From: Gammaproteobacteria bacterium
Lineage (GTDB): Bacteria > Pseudomonadota > Gammaproteobacteria > Pseudomonadales > IMCC2047
Length of the DNA stretch: 64,000 nucleotides
NCBI GenBank assembly: GCA_021773395.1
Contig: JAJFKB010000002.1
Coordinates: forward strand, 577,050-641,049
Direction: 5' to 3'
The notes under the pieces are model-generated. The model was not told the origin of the DNA. It searched no databases and saw only the letters and a program-made list of their open reading frames with translations. Within the stretch, counting starts at the first letter, position 1. Every line of letters starts with the position of its first letter. The position numbers and the translations under genes are program-made. This document shows, piece by piece, positions 43,986-53,101 of the stretch.

Positions 43986-46109
43986 ATGAGTTACTCACAG
44001 CTAGCGCCAATCGGCGTAGTAATACTTATTGGAACACCTGCGTTAGCCGCAGAAACGGCCAGCGTAAAATCCCGGTTAGAGGAGATAGTAGTTTCTGCCT
44101 CCCCCCATGCGAAATCAGAGGCTGAAGTGGCGGGATCACTGAATATCATTGATGGTGACGAATTGCGGCGAGAAGCTACGTCAACCTTAGGAGAAACTCT
44201 GCAGAATCAAATTGGCGTACATTCCTCTTCCTTTGGTCCTGGTGTAGGCGTCCCGGTGATTCGTGGCCAAAGCGGTAAGCGTGTGGCGTTACTACAAAAT
44301 AGCACCAGCATGGGTGATGTTTCTGATACCAGCTCAGATCACGCGGTAGCGACTGAAGCGCTTTTAGCAGACAGGATTGAAATACTGCGTGGGCCAGCAA
44401 CTTTACGTTATGGCCCCGGCGCCATTGGCGGCGTGGTGAACGTCATCGACAACCGTATTCATACCCGTTTGGTGGAAGGTTCTCAAGGTGCGACTGAAAT
44501 ACGTCATAACAGCAATAACGATGAAACCGTTGTCATTGGCCGTTTTGATTTCGCATTAGGTAACGTTGGAGTGCATCTCGATGGCGTGACGCGTGATAGC
44601 AATAATGTCGAGATTGATGGTCTTGCCAACGCAACAGTGGATGACGCTGATGAAACGACTCATGGCTTTATCGCTAACTCTGATCGTGAAGCAGATTCAT
44701 TTAGCCTTGGTCTATCGTGGGTTGGAGACCGGCTAGTGGCCGGTGCCAGCGTTAACCGGATAGATAACAACTATGGTGTACCACCGGGTGGTCACGGGCA
44801 CGGCCATCATGAAGAAGCGCATGCAGAGGAATATGGTGAAGAACTGGCCGGTGAGGATGCCGAGGAACTGTTTACACGCATCGATATGGATCAAACCCAG
44901 TACCAGGGCAAGTTGCTATTGCCTGATTTGGGCGGTTATTTTGATCGACTAAATATTGATCTGAGTTATACCGATTACCGGCATCGAGAATTGGAGATTG
45001 AAGAAGGTGTTGCCCATGTCGGCACAATTTTTGATGCTGATTCCACGGAGGTGCGGGCAGAGTTAGTTCTTAATGAGATGAGTGGTTGGCTGGGTGCCTT
45101 TGGCGCACAATACAGCCAGCGCGATTTCAGTGCCGTGGGCGAAGAAGCATTCGCGCCGCCGTCAGATACCGAGCGCTTTGGTTTCTACGTGCTGGAGGAA
45201 ACATCATTTGGCAGCGCGAGCTTGGAGCTCGGCGCACGGTTTGATCGTCAGGAAATTACCACTGCTGGAATAAGCGCAATTGACCATGATAGCTATAACT
45301 TAAGTGCCAGCCTGCTGTTGCCTATTACTGATAATCAGCGTTTCGGGTTTCTGCTCTCACGCAGTGAGCGCGCGCCGGTAGCGGAAGAGCTATTATCCGA
45401 AGGGGAGCATGTAGCAACTAATACCTACGAGATTGGGGATGCTAACCTTGAGCAAGAGTCCGCCATCAATACCGAGTTAACCTGGGTTTACGATGGTGAA
45501 ATAAAAGCTCGTGCGAGCCTCTTCTATACCTGGTTCCAGGATTATATTTATGCGCTGGACACAGAGTCGCGATTCAGTCATGATCTGGAAAACGAAGGAT
45601 TTTCTGGCATTCAAGCCTGTTCCATGGACATTGCCGATTTTGAAAACAATCCGGAGGAACTTGAGGAGTCTATAGAATGTTTCAATTACGTGCAGGAAGA
45701 CGCTACCTTTGCTGGCATTGAAGCGGAGCTTAGCTTGCCAATAACCGACGGGCACAATTTACGCATTTGGGGCGACTATGTTCGTGCGAAATTGGATAAG
45801 AATGGGGACGTGCCTAGAATGCCTCCTGCACGATTGGGCGCCAGTTGGGATACTCATTCTGACAACTGGCTTGCTCAACTCAGCATAACGCATGCCTTTG
45901 CACAGGAAAAACCAGGGGAAGGTCAGGAAGATACAGAAAGCTATACACGTCTTGATGCTCATCTGGCTTATAACTTGGGAGACTTGGCACTCTTTATCAA
46001 AGGAAGCAATCTGACCAAAGAAAAAATCAGGAATTCTACCAGTTTCTTACGCCAGTTAGCGCCAGAACCTGGAAGAGCTATCACCTTTGGAGCGAGTTAT
46101 CACTTCTAG
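43986..46109 (+). CDS. TonB-dependent receptor, ZnuD-like (zinc uptake)
   Basis: 707-residue outer-membrane receptor. Signal peptide to TPALA, then plug domain (EEIVVSASP as TonB-box-like region, VPVIRGQSGKRVALLQNS, VDRIEILRGPATLRYGPGAIGGVVNVIDNR), then a 22-strand barrel ending in GRAITFGASYHF with terminal Phe. An extracellular loop near 268-290 is rich in His and Glu (GGHGHGHHEEAHAEEYGEE), the hallmark of the zinc receptor ZnuD. The Fur-like box upstream suggests iron or mixed control, unlike the usual Zur. A terminator follows. Confidence 0.9.
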   Translation: MSYSQLAPIGVVILIGTPALAAETASVKSRLEEIVVSASPHAKSEAEVAGSLNIIDGDELRREATSTLGETLQNQIGVHSSSFGPGVGVPVIRGQSGKRVALLQNSTSMGDVSDTSSDHAVATEALLADRIEILRGPATLRYGPGAIGGVVNVIDNRIHTRLVEGSQGATEIRHNSNNDETVVIGRFDFALGNVGVHLDGVTRDSNNVEIDGLANATVDDADETTHGFIANSDREADSFSLGLSWVGDRLVAGASVNRIDNNYGVPPGGHGHGHHEEAHAEEYGEELAGEDAEELFTRIDMDQTQYQGKLLLPDLGGYFDRLNIDLSYTDYRHRELEIEEGVAHVGTIFDADSTEVRAELVLNEMSGWLGAFGAQYSQRDFSAVGEEAFAPPSDTERFGFYVLEETSFGSASLELGARFDRQEITTAGISAIDHDSYNLSASLLLPITDNQRFGFLLSRSERAPVAEELLSEGEHVATNTYEIGDANLEQESAINTELTWVYDGEIKARASLFYTWFQDYIYALDTESRFSHDLENEGFSGIQACSMDIADFENNPEELEESIECFNYVQEDATFAGIEAELSLPITDGHNLRIWGDYVRAKLDKNGDVPRMPPARLGASWDTHSDNWLAQLSITHAFAQEKPGEGQEDTESYTRLDAHLAYNLGDLALFIKGSNLTKEKIRNSTSFLRQLAPEPGRAITFGASYHF

Positions 46110-46120
46110 TGGAATAGACA

Positions 46121-46146
46121 GGCCCGCAGTTTTGCTGCGGGCCTTT
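46121..46146 (+). terminator. Terminator after the ZnuD-like receptor
   Basis: Perfect 9-bp GC-rich stem GGCCCGCAG/CTGCGGGCC (46121-46129 and 46135-46143) with 5-base loop, 11 bases after the stop, followed by TTT. The T run is short. Confidence 0.8.
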
Positions 46147-46693
46147 AATCGCATGATTTATCGTATAGGGCGAGCATCCGTAGGATAGAGGGGACTCCAC
46201 AAGGCCCCTCCCCCACAGAAATTGGGATGACCAGCTACTGTGTTGTCAGTATACCTAGCCTCTTTATGTTTGTTTGCCGATTAAATTCCTGTTGACACTT
46301 TGGTGCGTGAAAATATCTCTTCATATCTTCCCCTAATTAGGAGTAGATGATTGGTGACACTTATATCAGTTCTATCTCCAACCAAAAATGTTGCCACATT
46401 CGAGTAAGTTTTTAATATAAATCCGACTCATATTTGGTTATAGCAGAGGTTGCCAGCACCCAGTGTTGTATAGGATCCAATGATACTTCCTTTATTATTC
46501 ATGAGATGGGTGTAAATCTCAGCAGAAAAATAACTATCTAATCATCCCGCATCAGCCTGCGACAATATGTCACATTCTAACCAAGCTTGATCCTCATTAT
46601 ACTGCGCCGTTTTAGGGCATGGTCCGATGGATTTCCTTCCATACGTAACCATCGATATGCATTTTAATACGTAAATAAAGAAGGCACAGAGTA
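46147..46693. other. Long upstream region of the second receptor gene
   Basis: 547 bases without a supported gene. Contains an inverted repeat GCGACA-ATA-TGTCAC at 46559-46573 (one mismatch) that may be an operator, and two TGACACTT copies near 46292 and 46352. No known riboswitch pattern (cobalamin, TPP) was recognised. Confidence 0.4.
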
Positions 46694-48976
46694 ATGGTTT
46701 ATAAGAAAAGCGTCCTGGCTGCCGCTATCGCAGCTTTTACAACTTGCCAGTTTGTGCTGGCATCCCAGGAAGTGAATACTGAATCTCTCGAGGAGATTGA
46801 AGTCGAGGCCTCGAGCATCCACTCGCCACATTCGAATAGCATGCATAGCCTGGATCAAAAGAGCCTTAAGGCGATGATCTCTTCCTCCAGCGATACCGCA
46901 AGTCTTTTAGGTAAAGTGCCGGGCGTCAATCTCTATGGAGCGGGTGGTGTATCCAGCCTCCCTACCATACATGGCCTGGCTGATGATCGTCTGCGTATCA
47001 AGGTCGATGGCATGGATCTGATCTCCGCGTGCGGCAACCACATGAACCCACCACTCTCCTATATTGGTGCTTCCAACGTCGGTAGCGCCCATGTGTATAC
47101 CGGTATTGTACCCGTTAGCGTCGGTGGTGACAGCATTGGGAGCGCGATACAGGTTGACTCCCTGGCACCCGAATTTGCTAACAACGGTGAATCTCTTTTT
47201 AAAGGGGAGGCAGGTACCTTTTATCGCAGTAACGGCGATGCTCAGGGAATCAATATTGCGATGACCTTTGCCGGAGAGAGGCTCAACCTGAGCTACCAGG
47301 GTTCTATGGATCAAGCCGATAACTACAGCGCTGCTGATAATTTTAAACCGGCAGGCCCTGCGGCGGCTGGCAGGGGTTCACTGGATAATGATGAAGTCGG
47401 TTCGAGCATGTATAAATCGACCAACCAGTCGCTCAAGCTGGGGCTACGCATTGACAAAAACCATCTGCTTCAGCTCAAACTCGGAGCACAGGATATTCCA
47501 TACCAGGGCTGGCCAAACCAGCGTATGGATATGACTGACAACGACAGCAAGCAGGCGAGTATCAAGTATGAAGGTCAATATGACTGGGGCGTTCTGGAAG
47601 CCCTGGCCTATTACGAACAAACCCGCCATAAAATGCAATTTTATGATGACAAACTCTACTGGTATGGTCCGAACAATGTTCCTAGTTCTGACGGGACTGC
47701 CTGCAACCCTGCCGGCGGCATGAATGGCTGCGCAGCTGGAATGCCAATGGATACTGAAGGCGAGAATATCGGCATCTCCATTAAAGGAAATATTTCACTC
47801 AGCCAAAATGATCTGTTACGAGTGGGAATTGAAAGCCAGCAATATAACTTGGATGACTGGTGGGATCCTTCCGGTAAGGGTATGTGGCCCAATGTTTTCT
47901 GGAATATCAACGACGGACAGCGTGATCGCCTGGCCCTGTTTGCTGAATGGGAGTCCCAATGGACCGACCAATGGCTGACACTGCTAGGAATACGGCACGA
48001 AGAGGTAGAAATGAATGCCGATGAAGTTCAGGGTTATAGTCCTATGTACAGCCCCGCTGCGGAAGCGGCTTTCAATACGGCTGACCGTGACACGACTGAC
48101 CACAACTTTGATATCACTATGCTTGCCCGCTTTACGCCATCGTCCCGCCAAAGCTACGAGTTTGGGCTTGCCCAAAAAACCCGTTCTCCTAATCTGTATG
48201 AACGCTACAGCTGGTCAACGCATGGCATGTCGATGCGCATGATTAACATGGTGGGTGACGGCAATGGCTACGTGGGTAACCTAGAGTTGGATCCGGAAGT
48301 GGCATACAGGGCAAGCTTTACCGCTGACTGGCATGATGTCGATCATCAACGCTGGGGGATAAAACTGACTGCATACTATACCCATATCGAGGACTATATT
48401 GATGCAGAGCGTTGCGCTGTCGCGCTGGGCGGCACGTGTTCAGTTGGCAACCTGACTGACACCAATGAGTTTGTTTATCTACAGTTTGTAAATCAAAGCG
48501 CCCGATTATTCGGGCTGGATCTTTCCGGTCACCTGGCACTGGTTGAATCGCAGAAATATGGCAACCTGGAGGCAAGCGGTGTCATCGCCTATCTGGATGG
48601 CGAGAATGATAAGACTGGTGACAATCTTTATAACATCATGCCACTGAATGCGAAATTAGCTCTGCATCATCGCCTGGGTGGATGGACTACTACCGCTGAA
48701 ATGGAATTTGTAGATCAGAAAGACGATGTGTCACAGGTGCGTAACGAACTGGAAACCAGCGGCTTTGGGCTTTTCAACTTACGTAGCAGCTATGAATGGA
48801 AACAGTTGCGCGTCGATATTGGCATTGAAAACCTGTTCGACAAGTTCTATAACGATCCACTGGGCGGTGCCTATACCGGTCAGGGCAAGACGATGTCGGG
48901 TACTGGCGTTGCCTGGGGAACCCCTGTTCCTGGAATGGGTCGATCAGTCTATGCGGGGGTCAACCTGAAGTTCTGA
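46694..48976 (+). CDS. TonB-dependent receptor, OprC/NosA-like (copper)
   Basis: 760-residue outer-membrane receptor with signal peptide to VLASQE. In the plug domain the segment LRIKVDGMDLISACGNHMNPPLSYI carries Cys113-x3-Met117, the CxxxM copper site known from Pseudomonas OprC; the following HMNPPLSYI is also typical of OprC/NosA. Methionine-rich stretches (HGMSMRMINMVGDG, MNGCAAGMPM) fit a copper role. The barrel ends VYAGVNLKF. It is followed by a cytochrome b561 gene and preceded by a long upstream region with an inverted repeat at 46559-46573. Confidence 0.88.
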   Translation: MVYKKSVLAAAIAAFTTCQFVLASQEVNTESLEEIEVEASSIHSPHSNSMHSLDQKSLKAMISSSSDTASLLGKVPGVNLYGAGGVSSLPTIHGLADDRLRIKVDGMDLISACGNHMNPPLSYIGASNVGSAHVYTGIVPVSVGGDSIGSAIQVDSLAPEFANNGESLFKGEAGTFYRSNGDAQGINIAMTFAGERLNLSYQGSMDQADNYSAADNFKPAGPAAAGRGSLDNDEVGSSMYKSTNQSLKLGLRIDKNHLLQLKLGAQDIPYQGWPNQRMDMTDNDSKQASIKYEGQYDWGVLEALAYYEQTRHKMQFYDDKLYWYGPNNVPSSDGTACNPAGGMNGCAAGMPMDTEGENIGISIKGNISLSQNDLLRVGIESQQYNLDDWWDPSGKGMWPNVFWNINDGQRDRLALFAEWESQWTDQWLTLLGIRHEEVEMNADEVQGYSPMYSPAAEAAFNTADRDTTDHNFDITMLARFTPSSRQSYEFGLAQKTRSPNLYERYSWSTHGMSMRMINMVGDGNGYVGNLELDPEVAYRASFTADWHDVDHQRWGIKLTAYYTHIEDYIDAERCAVALGGTCSVGNLTDTNEFVYLQFVNQSARLFGLDLSGHLALVESQKYGNLEASGVIAYLDGENDKTGDNLYNIMPLNAKLALHHRLGGWTTTAEMEFVDQKDDVSQVRNELETSGFGLFNLRSSYEWKQLRVDIGIENLFDKFYNDPLGGAYTGQGKTMSGTGVAWGTPVPGMGRSVYAGVNLKF

Positions 48977-49160
48977 TAGTGGCGTTATCGTTTGAAACCT
49001 CCGGGTGCGGTTAAGTATTTAGCCGAATCCGGAGTTCGCAAAATAACAACCTAAAAGGGCTATGTGGGAAAAGCTGATGCTTGTCATTGCCTACTGCAAA
49101 ACGAAGGAGTCTAATGGATTAAAGAGCCTCTGATTAATCGACCGCACAAGGAATCCCTTT

Positions 49161-49898
49161 ATGAAAGATTTAAAAGTTTATCCCGTCTGGGATGCCAGTG
49201 TACGCTGGTTTCATTGGCTTAACTTCTTGTGTATTCTGGGACTGATCGCCGTCGGTGTTGCCATTCTTAACGATAAGGCACTGGGCGTAAGTAACGATGG
49301 TAAAATTCTGCTAAAAACCATACATGTCTGGATTGGTTATGTATTTGCGATAAATCTATTATGGCGACTAATTTGGGCTTTCATTGGTGGGGCGCATGCG
49401 CGCTGGCGCGCGATCCTACCTGGCGGGAGTGGTTACTTAACGGAGTTAGGTCGCTATATCTCCGATTTTATCGCGGGTCGACCACGCCAATATATCGGAC
49501 ACAATCCGCTTGGCCGAATTGCAGTTACCTGTCTGCTCCTAGTGTTAGTGACACAGGCCATCACTGGCCTGGTACTGGCCGGCACAGATCTGTTTTATCC
49601 GCCCATCGGTTCATGGATTGCAAACTGGGTAGCCGCCGCAGAAGTTGATCCGGCACTGTTGGTTCCCTATGCGCCGGAAACCTATGACAAGGTCGCTTAC
49701 GAAGCGATGCGAGCCTTTCGCAAACCCTTCATCACCGTTCATTATTACGGTTTCTATGTGCTGCTTGTGCTCGCTGTGATTCATATTCTGGCAGTGGTAG
49801 TGACCGAGCTACGCGAAGGCGGCAGTCTGGTATCTGCGATGTTTTCCGGTCGAAAGATACTGAGTGAAAAGCCAGCGGACCTACCTCAAAGCGATTGA
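49161..49898 (+). CDS. Di-haem cytochrome b561 family membrane protein
   Basis: 245-residue inner-membrane cytochrome of the b561/Ni-Fe-hydrogenase cytochrome b family. Four hydrophobic segments carry histidines in haem-ligand positions: WDASVRWFHWLNF, LKTIHVWIGYVFAI, FITVHYYGFYVLLVLAVIHI. The GHNPLGRIAV loop after the second helix is a mark of the family. It is 184 bases downstream of the copper-type receptor and could reduce the imported metal or pass electrons to a periplasmic c-type cytochrome; the partner is not present here. Confidence 0.87.
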   Translation: MKDLKVYPVWDASVRWFHWLNFLCILGLIAVGVAILNDKALGVSNDGKILLKTIHVWIGYVFAINLLWRLIWAFIGGAHARWRAILPGGSGYLTELGRYISDFIAGRPRQYIGHNPLGRIAVTCLLLVLVTQAITGLVLAGTDLFYPPIGSWIANWVAAAEVDPALLVPYAPETYDKVAYEAMRAFRKPFITVHYYGFYVLLVLAVIHILAVVVTELREGGSLVSAMFSGRKILSEKPADLPQSD

Positions 49899-49990
49899 TC
49901 CACAGGTAAATATTTGTATTAAATTCCTGCGGCAGGTGCGCCGCAATTCTCGGAAAGACCCGGAAACCTGGATCAGCTGGATTTGTATTA

Positions 49991-52900
49991 TTACTGAATA
50001 TTCACCGGCTCTGACTCAACCGTTAGCTTGATAAAACCCAAATCTTCCATGATGGCATACATGGCCGGCAGCACCAACATGATCAATAACGTTGAGGTCA
50101 ACATTCCAAACACGATGCTGGTTACAAGCGGTACCAGGATAAGTGCCTGGCTGCTGGTTTCAAACAGTAATGGGGCCATACCCGCAACAGTAGTGACGGA
50201 GGTCAGAAATATCGCCCGAAATCGATCCAGTACCGCTTGCTGTGCAGCCTCGTGAAATACCAGTCCCTCCTCGGCCCGAATTTTGACAAATTCCACCAGC
50301 AAGATGGAGTCGTTGACCACCACCCCCGCAAGGGAAACAAAACCGATCATGCTGGGCAAGGTGAAATCCAATCCCATCAGCAAATGCCCCCAGATCGCAC
50401 CAATGAGCGCAAGCGGAATATTGGTCATTACGATAAGTGGTTCGCGGTAATTACCAAACTGCAGGCTGAGCAAGAGAAAAACGCCAAAGGCTCCTAGTCC
50501 AAATCCCCGCAGTATGGATTGTTGTGTTTCCGTGCCATTTTCCACTTCGCCTTTGAAGGTAAAGGTAATATCCGGGTAGCGTTCCTGCACCGTGGCTAGG
50601 AAGTGCCTTTGCAAACCGGCAATAACCTCGCCAGTGTTGGCTAGTTCTGAATCCACGTCGCCGTAAATATTGACGGTACGCTGATGATTGATGCGCCCGA
50701 TTCGGGAAAATTCTCGCTCCTCTCTAATATCAGCAATGCTGGATAGGGGAATTTCATTACCATTTTTGGCAAACACTGTGAAGTTGTCGAAATCACGCAG
50801 CTCGTGCGGTTGCTGACTATCCAGCTTCGCTACTATTTCATAGGCTTCACGGCCGCGGTAAATCTCGCTGATCTCCACTTCCAGGTAGGCTGAACGCAGC
50901 TGTGAAGCAACGCTGCGCGAATCTACTCCGGCAGCCAGCGCACCGGGTTTCAGTTTAATGCTGTATTGGGGTTTGCCTGGACGCAGGTCATCCAGCAGGT
51001 TGTAAACACCATGATAACCACGTAACCAGTTCTGCACTTCCCAGGATGCGCTGGAGAGCCGCTCCAAATCCTGACCACTTAATCTGATATGGATCGCGCG
51101 GCCAGCCGGTCCTGATCTGGGTTCTTTGTATTGAATACTCAGCACATCGGGTAACGACCCCGTGTTTTTCTGCCATAACTGAATCAGCGATGCAATCCTG
51201 GTTTTACGTGATTCAGTATTGAGTAGATCAATACTCAGGGTTGCCAAATGTGTGCCGTTTTCCGGCACATCCGCATGCTGGCCATAGCTAAGCTGTATAT
51301 TTTTCACCAATTGCTGGGACTCCATTTCGCTTAGCGTCGTATTGGCTTTTTGCAGCGCATCCAGTAATTTGCCCACTACTCTTTCCGTTTCCACCAAGGG
51401 CGTACCTTGCGCGAGTAACACTCGAGCTTCCAGCGTATTTCCTTCCAGGTCAGGGAAGGCTTTAAATTTTATAGTTCCTGTAGCCATCAGGCCGATCGAA
51501 AAAATAAGCATCGCCAGCGCGATACTCACTGTCAGGTAGCGATACTGAATGGCTAAATGGGCGGCACTTCCCACTTTGCTGGTCAAGCGCTGAAAACGAG
51601 ATTCGAACTGTTCGCGCCATTTTGCTGGAGCTTTTTTCCGCTGATGTGTCAGCGTGTGTTTCAGGTGATGTGGTAAGACCAAAAAAGCCTCAATCAAACT
51701 AATGGTTAGCACCGATAGCAAGACAACGGGTAATACCCCCAACACTTGACCCAAATCGCCTTTCATTAGCAGCAGGCTGCCAAATAGAAAGGCGGACGTG
51801 AGATAGGAGGAAAAAACACCGCGAAAAACCTTGCGGGTGCCATCAATTGCGGCATCGATTGGCGATTTGCCTTTACGGTATTCCTGATCGATATTTTCAG
51901 ACAGGACGATGGCATCATCCATCAATATCCCTATCGCCATCAGCAAGGCGACCATTGAGATCATATTGATGCTCACACCGAATACGACCATCAGTGCCAG
52001 ACCACCTAAAAAGGAGACCGGCAATCCCAGGGCAATCCAGAAAGTATAGCGCCAGGAGAAAAACAGCAATAACATCGCGGTTGCCAAGATCAGTCCTTGC
52101 CAACCGTTCGTTACCAGCAGGTTTAAACGATCCCGCACCGACGTTGAGGCGTCATTGACCAGCGTTAACCTTGTCCCCTCGGGAAGTATTCTGTTCTCCC
52201 GATGAACAAATTCAGCCAGGGCATCGGCCACTTTCAAGGTATCATCAATGGTATTTTTACTAATCTTCAGCAGTGCCGCCGGTTTACCGTTTAGCTCAAT
52301 GCGGTCCTCTGCTTTTTCAAACTTATCCTCAATTCTGGCGATATCACCCAGACTGATTTCACCCCTTTCCGGGGTGCTGAGAATTACCAGTTCGGCCAGT
52401 TCCTCAGCCGTTCTTCGGGTATTATCAAAGCGAATCTGATAGTAGGTTTGCGAAGACTCCAGAGTGCCAGCGGGCAGATCCAGTGCCTGAGCTGCGATCA
52501 GCTTGGCGACATCCTCGACGCCCAAACCATACTTTTGTTGAATATCCGGGCGAATCAGTACCTGCAGCTGATGGTCTGAAAAGCCATCCATGCTCACAAT
52601 GGGAATCTCCGGCATGCTGATCAGGCGGTCACGGTAGTGTTCCGCCAAAGTTTTTAATTCGGGCGTAGTTAAGTTATCCGAAGTGATCGCAATGTTAGCT
52701 ACCGGGTTAATTCTGCCCAGCTGTTTGATAACCGGATCTTCACTCTGCTCCGGGAAGTTTTGGATGGCATCAATGGCAGTTTTAATGTCATCGGTGAAGG
52801 TTCGTATATCACCTGCTTCCTGCATCTCCAAGGTGAAAATTGCCAGATTGTCGCGAGCATCACATTCCTGCTCGTTTAAAAAACTGATTCCATCGGTGGC

Positions 52901-53101
52901 ATCCTCAAGCGGATTACAAATACCGTCTTCGACATCGACCGGACTGGCGCCAGGGTAAGCTACAGTAACCTGCACCTTACTCGGTTTTAATAGTGGGAAG
53001 GATTCTTTGTTCAGTTCGCTGAGCGAATAAAAACCAATAGCGATGATCGCCATCATCAGGATATTACTGAGCGTAGGGTGCTTCGCAAAATAGCGGATCA
53101 T
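49991..53101 (-). CDS. RND-family efflux permease
   Basis: 1036-residue proton-driven exporter of the resistance-nodulation-division superfamily. It has one N-terminal helix, two large periplasmic domains and two groups of helices; VTVAYPGASPVDVEDGICNPLEDA at the start of the porter domain and the proton-relay pair in GILMDDAIVLSENID are standard. The 1036 residues and lack of CusA-like charged metal residues fit a drug- or lipid-type pump better than a heavy-metal one, but the substrate is unknown. It is the last gene of a TetR-MFP-RND operon with 4-base overlaps; no outer-membrane channel gene is included. Confidence 0.93.
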   Translation of the reverse strand: MIRYFAKHPTLSNILMMAIIAIGFYSLSELNKESFPLLKPSKVQVTVAYPGASPVDVEDGICNPLEDATDGISFLNEQECDARDNLAIFTLEMQEAGDIRTFTDDIKTAIDAIQNFPEQSEDPVIKQLGRINPVANIAITSDNLTTPELKTLAEHYRDRLISMPEIPIVSMDGFSDHQLQVLIRPDIQQKYGLGVEDVAKLIAAQALDLPAGTLESSQTYYQIRFDNTRRTAEELAELVILSTPERGEISLGDIARIEDKFEKAEDRIELNGKPAALLKISKNTIDDTLKVADALAEFVHRENRILPEGTRLTLVNDASTSVRDRLNLLVTNGWQGLILATAMLLLFFSWRYTFWIALGLPVSFLGGLALMVVFGVSINMISMVALLMAIGILMDDAIVLSENIDQEYRKGKSPIDAAIDGTRKVFRGVFSSYLTSAFLFGSLLLMKGDLGQVLGVLPVVLLSVLTISLIEAFLVLPHHLKHTLTHQRKKAPAKWREQFESRFQRLTSKVGSAAHLAIQYRYLTVSIALAMLIFSIGLMATGTIKFKAFPDLEGNTLEARVLLAQGTPLVETERVVGKLLDALQKANTTLSEMESQQLVKNIQLSYGQHADVPENGTHLATLSIDLLNTESRKTRIASLIQLWQKNTGSLPDVLSIQYKEPRSGPAGRAIHIRLSGQDLERLSSASWEVQNWLRGYHGVYNLLDDLRPGKPQYSIKLKPGALAAGVDSRSVASQLRSAYLEVEISEIYRGREAYEIVAKLDSQQPHELRDFDNFTVFAKNGNEIPLSSIADIREEREFSRIGRINHQRTVNIYGDVDSELANTGEVIAGLQRHFLATVQERYPDITFTFKGEVENGTETQQSILRGFGLGAFGVFLLLSLQFGNYREPLIVMTNIPLALIGAIWGHLLMGLDFTLPSMIGFVSLAGVVVNDSILLVEFVKIRAEEGLVFHEAAQQAVLDRFRAIFLTSVTTVAGMAPLLFETSSQALILVPLVTSIVFGMLTSTLLIMLVLPAMYAIMEDLGFIKLTVESEPVNIQ

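Noticed and set aside
46147..46693. Riboswitch in the long upstream region of the copper-type receptor
   Set aside because: No conserved cobalamin, TPP or other riboswitch core could be recognised by eye.
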